IMG/VR virus record: IMGVR_UViG_3300027749_000258
Span: 1 to 37,240 of that record
Reading direction: 5' to 3' (one strand)
DNA from: a virus
Length of the DNA stretch: 37,240 nt
Part shown: in pieces, positions 22,614-32,200 of the stretch
Layout of the letters: the number at the start of each line of letters is the position of its first letter
Position numbering within the stretch: the stretch's first letter is position 1
Notes under the pieces: model-generated
Seen by the model: only the letters and a program-made list of their open reading frames with translations
Told to the model about the DNA's origin: nothing
Databases searched by the model: none
Program-made: the position numbers and the translations under genes

Positions 22614-24373
22614 GGGACCAATTTGTTTTGGTTGGTGGGTGCGAGAGCGTTGAAGGTTGCGGCTTCTTTAGCTTGTTTTTTGGTTCTGTAGTCTTGACGT
22701 AGTTCCGCAACGGTTTTGGCGCCAGGAACACGCAAAGCAATATTTTCTAGCCCACGCATCAACGCGCTAGCGGTGTTGGAATAGTTGACCGCCCCTAGTT
22801 GTTTGACCATTGCGTCCTTGACCGTATCGCGTAGGTCAAGAATTTGCTCGCGGCCATCTTTACCAAACAACTCAGTCAACTTGTCTTCTTTTTCAAGTTT
22901 GTCAACAGCTTTACGGAAACTGTCAAACTTGGTCACACCATTAACGCCGGTTGCCTGACCTTTGAGCCATTGGACCGTCTGGCCTTTTAGTTCATTAATT
23001 GCTTGTTCGCCTTCGGGGCCAGCACGTTTGAGCAACGAAGTAATGTGTTGAATGTCTTCTTTTGAACTGCCAAGCACCACGTTATCAAATACGTCAGACA
23101 ACCGGACAAGCCGATCCTCGCCTTTGCTGCCAACCAGTTTGGCAACTGCTCTAACGTCATCAAACTCTTTGGAAAATTGGCGACGAGCAGCGCGAGCCTC
23201 TTTGTACAGATCCCCTCCCGCGCCTTCGGTTGATTGATCTATTAAATTTTTAAGTTCTTTGCCGTAATTTGAGTTGGGCGTCCCTGGCTGCGCTTTTTTG
23301 CCGATGTTCTGATACACATCTTCAAGCGCCCGAATGGAAATGTTGCCGGTATTTTTTGGATCGTTGATCTTGAGTTGCTCAAGCGTATCTTGCAAAATCG
23401 GAGCAAGCGACGTTCTGGTTGTAGGCGTTTGCTTGTTGATGTAGTCTTTCAAGCTTTGATAGGGAACCTCTTGCAAAGTCTCGCCAGCGTTGTCTGCCGC
23501 GTTGTACTTGCTACGATAATTTGCAATTGACTTCTCGTACTCTGCCATTAAAGGCTTATCAACAAGTTTGCCAACATCACGCAGGTAGATTGGATCAGCA
23601 TCAGCTACGGTTGAGCCGGTGGCTTCGGTCAGTCTTTGGAACTGGCGACCGATTGCTTCTTGTTGCTGTTGCTTTAGATTGGTCAGCGGGGCTACCAACT
23701 GAGGCTTGTTGGACTTGAGCAAATCTTGCTCAAGTTGCTGTTGCGCCAGACTTTGGGTTTGCTCGCCTTTGGTCAGCGGGATGCCCTGACGTTGAGCGCG
23801 TTCTGCCCGCAACAATGCTTCTTGCGTCAACGCTGCGCCACCACCAGACATCTGTGGTTCTGGCGCCCGTACCAAAGCGTTTTGTACAGTTTGAGCTACA
23901 CGTTGTGCTGCTGGTGCAGATCGAGCGGCAAGAGCGTTTACGCCTTGTGCAACCTGTCCTGCCTGACCAACAGCGGGTATAAACGCAGGAATGCCAGAAG
24001 TTAGTTGGCCCAAAGAACGAAGATATTCCTGACCGCTTTCGGTGCGTGGCACATATGTCCCCGCTTCCATCACGCTTTCCATTGCCTTGACGTTTGGGCC
24101 TTGACCTAACCTGCCGCCCAAGATGCCAGCAATTGCCCCAACAGGCATTGCAACCGCACCTGTTATCGTAGACAACGCTGCTTCTGGAATGCCAAGCAAC
24201 CGATCTGCCATAGATGGTTCTTGATATTTTGGCTGCGGCACTGCGCTGGGGATGTCGGCGGCACTAGGTACGCGCATCCGTTTAATTTCAGCGGCCAGCA
24301 TTTTTGCCGCTTCAACGTCCCCCGCAGCGTCAGCGTTTACTAACGCTTTACCAAGTTGTTCAATGGTAGCCAT
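22610..24373 (-). CDS. Ejection (internal virion) protein, gp16/gp20 type
   Basis: This 587-aa, largely helical, Ala/Gln-rich protein is in the third position of the ejection block. The N-terminus (GKALVNADAAGDVEAAKMLA, about 7-26) is a pattern I associate with N-termini of phage internal proteins. Next comes a small-residue hydrophobic stretch (about 70-90, STITGAVAMPVGAIAGILGG) that could insert in a membrane, then Gln-rich helices (LAQQQLEQDLLKSNK, NLKQQQQEAIGRQFQRL). In P22 such proteins are packaged in the head and injected to form a conduit across the envelope. Assignment rests on order and composition. Start and stop overlap neighbours (TAATG, ATGA). Confidence 0.75.
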   Translation of the reverse strand: MATIEQLGKALVNADAAGDVEAAKMLAAEIKRMRVPSAADIPSAVPQPKYQEPSMADRLLGIPEAALSTITGAVAMPVGAIAGILGGRLGQGPNVKAMESVMEAGTYVPRTESGQEYLRSLGQLTSGIPAFIPAVGQAGQVAQGVNALAARSAPAAQRVAQTVQNALVRAPEPQMSGGGAALTQEALLRAERAQRQGIPLTKGEQTQSLAQQQLEQDLLKSNKPQLVAPLTNLKQQQQEAIGRQFQRLTEATGSTVADADPIYLRDVGKLVDKPLMAEYEKSIANYRSKYNAADNAGETLQEVPYQSLKDYINKQTPTTRTSLAPILQDTLEQLKINDPKNTGNISIRALEDVYQNIGKKAQPGTPNSNYGKELKNLIDQSTEGAGGDLYKEARAARRQFSKEFDDVRAVAKLVGSKGEDRLVRLSDVFDNVVLGSSKEDIQHITSLLKRAGPEGEQAINELKGQTVQWLKGQATGVNGVTKFDSFRKAVDKLEKEDKLTELFGKDGREQILDLRDTVKDAMVKQLGAVNYSNTASALMRGLENIALRVPGAKTVAELRQDYRTKKQAKEAATFNALAPTNQNKLVP

Positions 24374-26121
24374 TATCCACCGTATTTTTTAACAAGATCG
24401 TCTACAGCGGGGTTAGATTTTGTTGTTGACTGCCCACGAGGCTCAAAGTTTTTAATTTCTTTAGCGCCTGGGCCAGCTTGGATTTCCATTGCTCGGATGG
24501 CAGTCTGCCTAGCTTGTTTCTTTTGAGCCAAAACGGCATCGCTGTCGCCGCGTTGCGGGAAATATTTTTGATCTTCCCTTGCAAATTCATCTTGACCAAT
24601 CGCCGCGCCGGATTCTTTGCGAAGGATTGCGGTGATAAAATTATTTTTTGCCTGTTGAACTTGCTGTTGTTCTGGACTTGCAGTCAAAAGGTTGACCGCT
24701 GTTCCTATGCCATACGGAGCGCCAGCGCCAACGGCAGATTTGTCAACTCCAGCCTTAGCAAGATCTTCAAGTACGGAATTTGCTTCTTTCATTCGTATGC
24801 CATAGGCAACAGAATTACCTTGAGCTTCATTAAGAGGCTTGCCGGATTCCAACGGTTTGCCGCCAACAGTAATAGGAGTTGCTTTGCCAGAACGCTTGTC
24901 AACCGCAACGAAAACCCCGTCAGCTTCTTTGATTTCTTTTTCTGGATTGTCAACTTTCCATTGTTCAAGCTTTTGCCGATCAGACGCAAGTTTTGCGTTA
25001 AATCTAGCAATTCTTTCTTGTTCAAGATTAGATCTAGCAGTTTCTGCTGCTTGAGCGGCAGAAACGTCCATGACTGGCCTGCCGTTAGCATCTTTAACAA
25101 TTTCCGTTTTGCCAGTAATTTTATCAATCCTGACAACACCAGCAGGGGTGCTTTTGAAATCTGCCGCTGTTTGACGTTCAAACGCTAACCGTTCGGCAGC
25201 AGTTGCCGCATTCTTTTCTTGAGTAATAGCCGTAAACAACCGTCCTTTCTGTTCTTCAAGAGCCTTAATTCTTGCTTGAACACCAGAAAGTCCAGCGGAA
25301 CCAGAACCTTGAAGTCTTGCAATTTCGTCATTGACCGCGTTTAGTTCCCCTTGCAATCCAGACGTTGCGGGCATGGCCGTAACAGCCGGTGTAGGAACGG
25401 CAGAAGTTTGCGGAGGCGCAACCATTGCGTTGGCGACTGGTTGTGCTTGCGGCGCAATAGGGGCCAGAGCATTAGTAGCTGGCGCAGCCATTGGTTGGGT
25501 TGGTGTGCGACCACCAAGGACCGCTTGTTCTTGTTCAGAACGCAACAACTCAGGCATCTTGTCCAACGCAGTTGCGCTTCGCGTAACCAAACGCTGGAAC
25601 CCTCCTGGCTGGGCAAGTTCAGCCATAATTTGGGCGCGAGACTGTTCAGCGGTCACGCCTCGGCTTTTCAAATATTCTCCCAAAACGGGATCAGCATGGT
25701 TGGCTTCATGCCATGCAATGTATTCTTCTGGCGTTCTGACGTTTGCCAACAATGCTTTTGATTGGTCAAACCTTTGGTTGACGACTTTTCCAAGTTGTTC
25801 TTTACGGGCAAGTTGCTCTTTCTCAACTTCGGCAAGTTGCTTCTCAATTGCAAGAAGCTTTGACCCAACACCAGCAGTAGCAATTTTTCCGCGCAATGTA
25901 GGCAAATCAATCTGGCCTGTTTGCGGGTTGTACGCTTCCATGTATGCTTTGTTAAGCGCGTTTTCTGTTTCTTCTCCGCGTCGTGCTGCGGCAAGAGTGT
26001 ACTGAGCCAATGCGTTTTGGTTCTGCGCGTTTTGGATGCCAGCAACCGTGCTGTACATCGCCAACGGATTTTCAAGTTGCAGAGGCCGGACGCCAAGTGC
26101 AATAGATGAGTCAATTGCCAT
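24373..26121 (-). CDS. Ejection (internal virion) protein, gp20-like position
   Basis: This 582-aa helical protein is rich in Ala, Gln and Lys. It opens with GVRPLQLENPLAMYSTVAGI and has coiled-coil sections (about 90-130 and 265-290). An Ala/Pro linker (about 205-255) separates the halves. The C-terminal motif NFITAILRKESGAAIGQDEF followed by YFPQRGDSDAVLAQK is recognisable from many podovirus and siphovirus internal proteins. It should be packaged and injected with the DNA. It is the middle gene of three ejection genes, like P22 gene 20. No lysozyme or transglycosylase motif was seen. Confidence 0.75.
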   Translation of the reverse strand: MAIDSSIALGVRPLQLENPLAMYSTVAGIQNAQNQNALAQYTLAAARRGEETENALNKAYMEAYNPQTGQIDLPTLRGKIATAGVGSKLLAIEKQLAEVEKEQLARKEQLGKVVNQRFDQSKALLANVRTPEEYIAWHEANHADPVLGEYLKSRGVTAEQSRAQIMAELAQPGGFQRLVTRSATALDKMPELLRSEQEQAVLGGRTPTQPMAAPATNALAPIAPQAQPVANAMVAPPQTSAVPTPAVTAMPATSGLQGELNAVNDEIARLQGSGSAGLSGVQARIKALEEQKGRLFTAITQEKNAATAAERLAFERQTAADFKSTPAGVVRIDKITGKTEIVKDANGRPVMDVSAAQAAETARSNLEQERIARFNAKLASDRQKLEQWKVDNPEKEIKEADGVFVAVDKRSGKATPITVGGKPLESGKPLNEAQGNSVAYGIRMKEANSVLEDLAKAGVDKSAVGAGAPYGIGTAVNLLTASPEQQQVQQAKNNFITAILRKESGAAIGQDEFAREDQKYFPQRGDSDAVLAQKKQARQTAIRAMEIQAGPGAKEIKNFEPRGQSTTKSNPAVDDLVKKYGG

Positions 26122-26123
26122 GA

Positions 26124-26840
26124 TTAACCCCAGTCGTAGCCAAGAGAAGGATTTCCCGTATTTGCCATAGAACCATAAGGAGACCCACCATAACCAACAG
26201 AATTGCTTGAAGGCAAACGATTGATTAATGCTTGATTTTGCATATAGTTCAAACCAGTGCCAAGCGCAGATGTAAGTGCGTTGGTTCCACCAACGTAACC
26301 AGATGCGCGAGCATTGGCTATGTTTCCATAACCAGTGGCAAGATTTTGCCCCATTTGCCCAGCGGTTCCAGTCAACGTGTTGGTAGCGGTCTGCCCAACA
26401 CCAGCCAATGATTGCAATGGATTTAGTTGAGCGTTGCGTTCAATCTGGTATCGGTTAAAAGCGTTTTGATATTCTTGCGAAGCAAGATCTTGACCGTAAC
26501 GCGAAGCACCTTTAAGTGTAGCGCCAGACAACAGACCGCCGCGAGCGGCAGCAGTACGGTCAAGCGCTTTCATTCCTTCTGACAATCTGAAAGCGTAACC
26601 TGGGTCTTGCTGAAACTGATCCATTCCAAATTTGGTGTAATCACTAAGTGGAATCAGTTTGTTAAGCGCTCCAATGCCTGCTTGCCGGAACGGTTCTTGC
26701 AGTTCAACTTGTTTGTTGAACATTTGTTGTTGGGCATCAATGCCCTGTTGGGCGGCTTGTGCTTGTGTGCTTGCCGCTCGATTTGAGGCATATCCCCCAA
26801 TAAGCGCACTTCCAACAATTGCCGTTGCAACCCAAGTCAT
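26124..26840 (-). CDS. DNA-ejection protein, P22 gp7-like position
   Basis: This 238-aa protein has an N-terminal hydrophobic helix (TWVATAIVGSALIGGYAS, about 2-19) and then Gln/Ala-rich helices. The strongly recognisable block is PGYAFRLSEGMKALDRTAAA, GGLLSGATLKGASRYGQDLA, then FNRYQIERNAQLNPLQSLAG, common to phage internal proteins near tail genes. The C-terminus is Gly/Asn/Ser-rich. In P22 gp7 is the small ejection protein, and this is the first and smallest of the three here. The ATG overlaps the cupin gene stop (ATGA). Confidence 0.78.
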   Translation of the reverse strand: MTWVATAIVGSALIGGYASNRAASTQAQAAQQGIDAQQQMFNKQVELQEPFRQAGIGALNKLIPLSDYTKFGMDQFQQDPGYAFRLSEGMKALDRTAAARGGLLSGATLKGASRYGQDLASQEYQNAFNRYQIERNAQLNPLQSLAGVGQTATNTLTGTAGQMGQNLATGYGNIANARASGYVGGTNALTSALGTGLNYMQNQALINRLPSSNSVGYGGSPYGSMANTGNPSLGYDWG

Positions 26841-27298
26841 TGCAGTTCTCCTTGCAGGGCTTTCATTTCTCCTGCGATTTTCAATAAATTACTAGAGTCA
26901 AACAACGCCGTGTTGTCAGGCTCAACAAGTTCTGCTTCAATCTCATCAAGATCGGTTTTGTCTGTACGGTGAATAGTAACGCCAATCGCATCAGTCACGG
27001 CCAGCGTTACGCGCTTGGTCCCTGGCTTAGATTCAACAACATCGCCAGCTTGCAGACGCTTCATCCCGTTTTCGGTCCACGCAATTATTTCACCCATCGC
27101 GCACAAAAACAAATGATGGTGCTTGTGAACTTTTCCTACAATCAACGTGCCAGCAGGACGAAAAACCTTCCTGCAATACATCCCAGCTTCTGAGAAATAA
27201 TGCTCAGTTTGCAGATTGGCTTGAGGCATCTTGACCATTTCGGCCTGTAGTTGCTCAATCTGCTCCCGCGATGGGACTATGTTGGCAAGATCGCTCAT
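26837..27298 (-). CDS. Cupin-fold protein in the tail module
   Basis: This 153-aa protein has a central cupin-type beta barrel: CRKVFRPAGTLIVGKVHKHH (about 42-61) with clustered His residues (HKHHH) in the position of the first cupin motif, then FLCAMGEIIAWTENGMKRLQ and AGDVVESKPGTKRVTLAV. N- and C-terminal extensions are helical. Small cupins appear in some environmental podovirus genomes without a known role. Metal binding by the His cluster is plausible. It is coupled by ATGA overlaps to the tailspike gene before it and the gp7-like gene after it, so a virion-assembly role is more likely than metabolism. Confidence 0.7.
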   Translation of the reverse strand: MSDLANIVPSREQIEQLQAEMVKMPQANLQTEHYFSEAGMYCRKVFRPAGTLIVGKVHKHHHLFLCAMGEIIAWTENGMKRLQAGDVVESKPGTKRVTLAVTDAIGVTIHRTDKTDLDEIEAELVEPDNTALFDSSNLLKIAGEMKALQGELQ

Positions 27299-29151
27299 CC
27301 AATCTTCCAGTTCGTACCATCATAGTATACGGGTACGTTATTGCTACCGCCACCAACAACGGTGCTAGCGAACGTCGTAGCGGTAGCGTCCGTTACCATA
27401 GCAACCCATCCCTTGACGGGGCTGGCTGGCAACGTAGCAACGGTGTAGGTCTTGAGTTTGAACGGGATAAGCGAGTCAACAGAATCCGCACCGATATCAA
27501 ATACCTCAACGCCGCCGATGTAGAACCGCAATTTCCTTGGCGACGTTCGATTGTGTACGATGTAATCGTTGGGGTAAAAATTGATCTGCGATGTGCCGTT
27601 GGCAAGCGTCTTGTCGCCGCCAAGGTTCATATAGAAATAGTCATCAACCGCTTGACGAGGCGCAAGATTCCAAACAGCCCCGTTGCTAACGCCGCTGGTG
27701 TTGTCAGTTAAACATACGTTGCCTGACATCAACAAGGGACCAGCGGTCGTGTTGTTGATCCCATAACCTCCGTTAGCGATCAGTTTGCCGCCCGTCACGC
27801 GCACGTTGTAACTGTCAATACTTGGATCAACGTACATTCCATCGCTGACTGCACCTGTGACATACGTCCCTACAAAATCATAGTCCACACCACATTTAAC
27901 TTGAATAGCCGCACCCAACGAATAGTCAACCGCCAGTTGGTTGAATCTACCAATCGCCGGGAAAAACGCTGGTTGGGTTGTGATCGGAGTAGTTGCAACA
28001 GATTGGCTGACAGAAACGGTGTAAGTTGTTGAATTTATTACACTTGCGATAGTAGTGCCAGAAGTTACGCCGGTTCCGTAAACTAACATTCCGACCACAA
28101 TCGGGTTAGTTGGAGAAGTTGTAAGCGTTAAAGTTGTACCGGCAATTGTTCCGCTTGTTACTGACTTGTACCCACCAACCGTGTTTTGGATCACCGCTCC
28201 GTATGAAGTTCTTGTAATTATTCCGCTACTTTCGGTAGCGCAAACAATATCTAAACGGTTTGTACTCAAACTATGACAATTTCCGTCCCATTCAAAACCA
28301 TAGTAGCCAGTACCGGGGCGAAGCACACAAAAATTAAGGGCAAGAATGTCCGACCGTTTGGCGGCGTCGCCGTACCACTTGATGCCCGGGCCGCGAATGA
28401 TGCCCCACATCCATTGCACTTCAACTACATTAGCTTGCTCAACATACAAACCACCAAAAGCGTCATACATATACAGACGCTCAATCGTTACTCGATCTGC
28501 GTTGCTGATGTAGATAGCGTAGCCTGAAGTCTGCCCCGGCGAGTTGAAGTTGAGCGATAATTTAACGCCTTTGCTTGACCCGCCAAGGTTGACACCATTG
28601 ATTGCCCCCGAGGTTTTAAGATAACCGGGGCCACCCAACCATTGGTTGTTTGTGGTAATTGATAGCGCGATGGTGTGCAAGTAGGTTTTGCCAGCCGCAA
28701 AATATACGTCGCGGCCAGTATTGATCGCGTTCTGTAGCGCGGTGGTGTCGTTGGTTGTACCGTCGCCAGCAGCGCCAAAGTCTTCTGGGTAAACGCAACC
28801 CAAACGCAGTTTGCTTTGCACCGTCTGGGTTACTGCACCAGTACCGGATTCAACGTAGGTAATGTTGGCTGAACTGGTCAGGACCGAAATGTTGTCAACG
28901 GTCCATACTTCAACGTCCGTGGATGTGGCGAGTTTGAACTTGTACGAAGACGTACCTAACCAGATGCTGCATTCACCGCGACTGTCCAAAATGACTGGGT
29001 TGGAATTTGCCGTGTTGCCGGTGTAGTCCGTGTAGGTCGTGAGCGGCGTGGTGGTTCCGGCTGTGTAGGTGTAAACCTTACCGCCCGACAACGGCACACC
29101 GTTGTTGTCCAGAAATTGCAGCTTTGGTTGCGGCGAGATGTAAGTTGTCAT
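27295..29151 (-). CDS. Tailspike with head-binding-like N-terminus and beta-helix
   Basis: The protein is 618 aa from MTTYISPQPKLQFLDNNG. An in-frame ATG at 29244 would add 31 residues and overlap the previous gene, but has no ribosome-binding site. The N-terminal domain (SGGKVYTYTAGTTTP, SNPVILDSRGECSIWLG, EVWTVDNI) is the phage-attachment type. A pectate-lyase-like beta-helix follows from about 124 (FGAAGDGTTNDTTALQNAI) and is homologous to the beta-helix of the next gene upstream (shared RGPGIKWYGD, DWDGNCHSL-like, GGYGINN). Residues about 330-393 are an inserted beta domain. The C-terminal 50 residues (TVATLPASPVKGW, VTDATATTF, VPVYYDG) are a common trimerising end. It should bind or cut a surface polysaccharide. 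Confidence 0.85.
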   Translation of the reverse strand: MTTYISPQPKLQFLDNNGVPLSGGKVYTYTAGTTTPLTTYTDYTGNTANSNPVILDSRGECSIWLGTSSYKFKLATSTDVEVWTVDNISVLTSSANITYVESGTGAVTQTVQSKLRLGCVYPEDFGAAGDGTTNDTTALQNAINTGRDVYFAAGKTYLHTIALSITTNNQWLGGPGYLKTSGAINGVNLGGSSKGVKLSLNFNSPGQTSGYAIYISNADRVTIERLYMYDAFGGLYVEQANVVEVQWMWGIIRGPGIKWYGDAAKRSDILALNFCVLRPGTGYYGFEWDGNCHSLSTNRLDIVCATESSGIITRTSYGAVIQNTVGGYKSVTSGTIAGTTLTLTTSPTNPIVVGMLVYGTGVTSGTTIASVINSTTYTVSVSQSVATTPITTQPAFFPAIGRFNQLAVDYSLGAAIQVKCGVDYDFVGTYVTGAVSDGMYVDPSIDSYNVRVTGGKLIANGGYGINNTTAGPLLMSGNVCLTDNTSGVSNGAVWNLAPRQAVDDYFYMNLGGDKTLANGTSQINFYPNDYIVHNRTSPRKLRFYIGGVEVFDIGADSVDSLIPFKLKTYTVATLPASPVKGWVAMVTDATATTFASTVVGGGSNNVPVYYDGTNWKIG

Positions 29152-29188
29152 ATCAAGTTTTCCAACTGGTTTCGTCGAAGACGGTTGT

Positions 29189-29194
29189 ATTATA
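29189..29194 (-). promoter_or_regulatory. Candidate promoter (-10 TATAAT) before the second tailspike gene
   Basis: A perfect TATAAT on the minus strand lies 38 nt before the ATG at 29151, in the 85-nt stretch between the two tailspike genes. No good TTGACA-type -35 stands 15-19 nt upstream, and a TG occurs two bases from the hexamer instead of one. It supports the 29151 start but is unproven. Confidence 0.4.
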
Positions 29195-29236
29195 CGCAGG
29201 GAAAGGACGTAAGCTATTACTCTTTGAATCCAGTTC

Positions 29237-32200
29237 TTAGCCATTTTTGGCTTCTAGTTTTTTCACGCGAGCGGTCAACTCTTGAACTGCTTTGATGAGC
29301 GGGGCGATGAGTTCGTCGTAGCCAATCGACAGAACGTCTTCACCGCCCTTAACGCTATGGTCTTGATACCCACCGAAGTCAATCCCTTGTGCGTCAAGAA
29401 CAGCCTTAACCTCTTGGGCGATCAACCCGTGATGGAATCGAGTGCGTTTCTTGCTGCCGTCATGAGTTAGTGCGGATATTTTAGAAGCTTCGCGCCATGC
29501 CGCCATCGCTTCTTGGTCACTGATGTCTTCAGGCACTGGGGGCCTGTAGTCTTCCCGCATATCCCATTTATAATCGACTGGGCGTAAAGCATTGATAAAC
29601 CCAAGGCCAAGTTGAGTGTCACGAACTTCTGCTTTATCACGAATGTCTGAGCGGTTCTGAACAGCACCATTGGTGTAACAAGTAGTTGAGCCACTACCAA
29701 GTTGGATTTGATTGCTTCCTGTTACGTCTGCGTCTTTCCCTAAAGCAGTTGAATTTGTTGTGGTACTAGCGGCGGTCGCTAGCGTCAAACTACCAATACC
29801 AGTATTACCATTACCGGTTGTTATTGCGTAACCAGCCCCACGCCCAACAAATGTGTTGGTTTGTGCAGTGGTAACAGCCCCGCCACAAAGGTAACCTACA
29901 AAAGTGTTCCCCCCAACTAGCCCGACACCGGGGTCAGTAAATTGTTCACCGGCATAATAACCAACCGCAGTGTTTTGGTCCCCTGCTGTTACAGAACCTA
30001 ATGCCCTAAAACCAACTGCTGTATTGTAACTACCCGTTCCAACTTGTATTGCTTGATAGCCAATTGCTGTTACATACAAACCGCCAGTTGGGGCGTTGAC
30101 CGCACCTGCTTGATACCCTAGTGCCGTCGAATTTCTGTCCACTATTGATGGGGTTCGACCATACACCGTACCTAAAGTTGTAGGTGTTGCTGCCGCCGCG
30201 CCACTACCTCCAGCGGCCCAAGACAAATTCCCAGACCCATCTGTTTGCAGGTAATAGCCGTTAGTCGGAGCGGAAGGCCAAGTGTACGTTGTACTACCGG
30301 CAGTTGCTTGAGCGGCAAATCCAACATACCCAGAGGATGCTCCCCAAAGCTGTAACGGCTTATATGATTGAACAGAGGTTGCGGTTAAACCAAGAACTCC
30401 GTTTCCTGAAATAACAGCATTAAGTTGATTGTTTGTACGATCATAGGAAAAATAGCTTGTTGCTGACCATGCTTGAAGTGGGTTTGAACCAGAAAAAGTC
30501 AAATAATAGTTAGCGCCAACCGTGTATTGAGTTGCGCTAATCGTCCCGGCTGTAAAGTCTCCACTGGCATCGCGTTGAACAAGATAGTTTGCGGTGTTAG
30601 CACTAGCGGCGTTAACAGATATGGTTGGTGCTGTGCCTCCAGATGAAACTACTGGGCCTGTAGCACCGACACTTGTAACGTAAGTTCCTGCGGCTTGCTT
30701 GTTGTTAAACGTGTTCCAATCAGTAGAACTTAGATAGCCATTAGTTGACGAATTGGCTTGAGAAATTGTTATGTTTGGCGTTGTACCACCAGAAGAGAAA
30801 ACCGGGCCTGTTGCCGTAACACTGGCAACCGCCCCCGAAGCCGCAGCCCACGAAAGGTTGCCAGACCCGTCGGTTTTAAGGAAATAATCATTAACCGGGG
30901 AAGAAGGCCATGTATAAGTAGTGCCTCCAGCCACTGCTTGTGCAGCAAAACCAACGTATCCGGATGTTGATCCTTGGATGCGGATTGGTTTGAAAGATTG
31001 AAGCGCGGTAGCGTTTGACGCAAGGACACCGCTGCCACCAATCTGAAAGTTATATTGATTGTTTGTGCGGTCGTATGATAAGTAGTCAGTTGCATCAAAA
31101 GCTATAGTTGCATCCGCTCCTGACAAACCTATATAGTAGTTAGCTCCAGCAACAAACTGAGTTGCAGTAATGTAGCGCCCTGCAAAATCTCCATTAGCAT
31201 CTCGTTGAACAAGATAGTTTGCGGTGTTAGCACTAGCGGCATTAACCGAGATGGTGGGAGTTGTACCGCCAGACGAAACTACTGGGCCTGTAGCGCCGAC
31301 ACTTGTAACGTATGTTCCTGCGGCTTGCTTGTTGTTAAACGTGTTCCAGTCAGTAGAACTGAGATAGCCGTTAGTTGACGAAGTGGCTTGAGAAATTGTT
31401 ATATTTGGCGTCGTACCGCCAGAAGACGAAATTGGACCTGTTGCAGTTACAGAAGTAACCGTCCCTGTTCCTTTATTGTTAAACGTGTTCCAGTCGGTTG
31501 CCGTCAAGTACCCGCTGGCTACGCTACTTGCTTGCGGCAAACTAATAGTTACAACACTTGTCCCAGATGCGTTAAGAGGTGCAACAGCACCAACACTTGT
31601 AACTGTTCCTGCGTTGCCGCTCGCCCAGGTAAGACCTCCAGAGCCATCAGTTTTGAGAAACTGACCGTTACTGCCATCAGAACTTGGCAACGTATAAGTT
31701 GTGCTACCCGCCGCTGCGGGCACAGTCAACCCAACATAACCAGAGGAAGATCCAAGAATGCGAACTGGTTTATACGCTTGTATTGCGGTAGCCGACATAC
31801 TGAAAATGCCGTTACCCGCAATTTGAAAATTATAAGCGTTGTTTGCCCTATCGTAAGACAAAAAATCATTAGTGTCAAACACTAAAGCTGGATTAGCACT
31901 TACTATTTGCATATAGTAAGTTGCATCAGCGTAAAACCCAGTTGCGGTGATGTAGCGCGAACTAAAGTCGCCAGATCCATCACGCTGAACAAGATAACTT
32001 GCGGTATTGGCGCTAGATGCGTTCACCGCTATTACTGGTGCTGAAGATGAACCAGTATTGATAACTGGCGCGGTAACACCTACGCTACTAACACCACCAC
32101 CACCACTAACCGTCGCCCAACTTAATGTTCCAGCGCCGTTGGTGCTAAGAACTTGGTTAACAGTACCGTCTGCGTTAGGTAGTGTATACGTCGTGCTGCC

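Noticed and set aside
24478-26005. Long open frames on the plus strand (24478-25188 and 25331-26005) opposite the ejection protein gene
   Set aside because: They lie antisense to a well-supported gene, have no ribosome-binding site, are rich in Ser/Cys/Arg as shadow frames are, and show no recognised motif.
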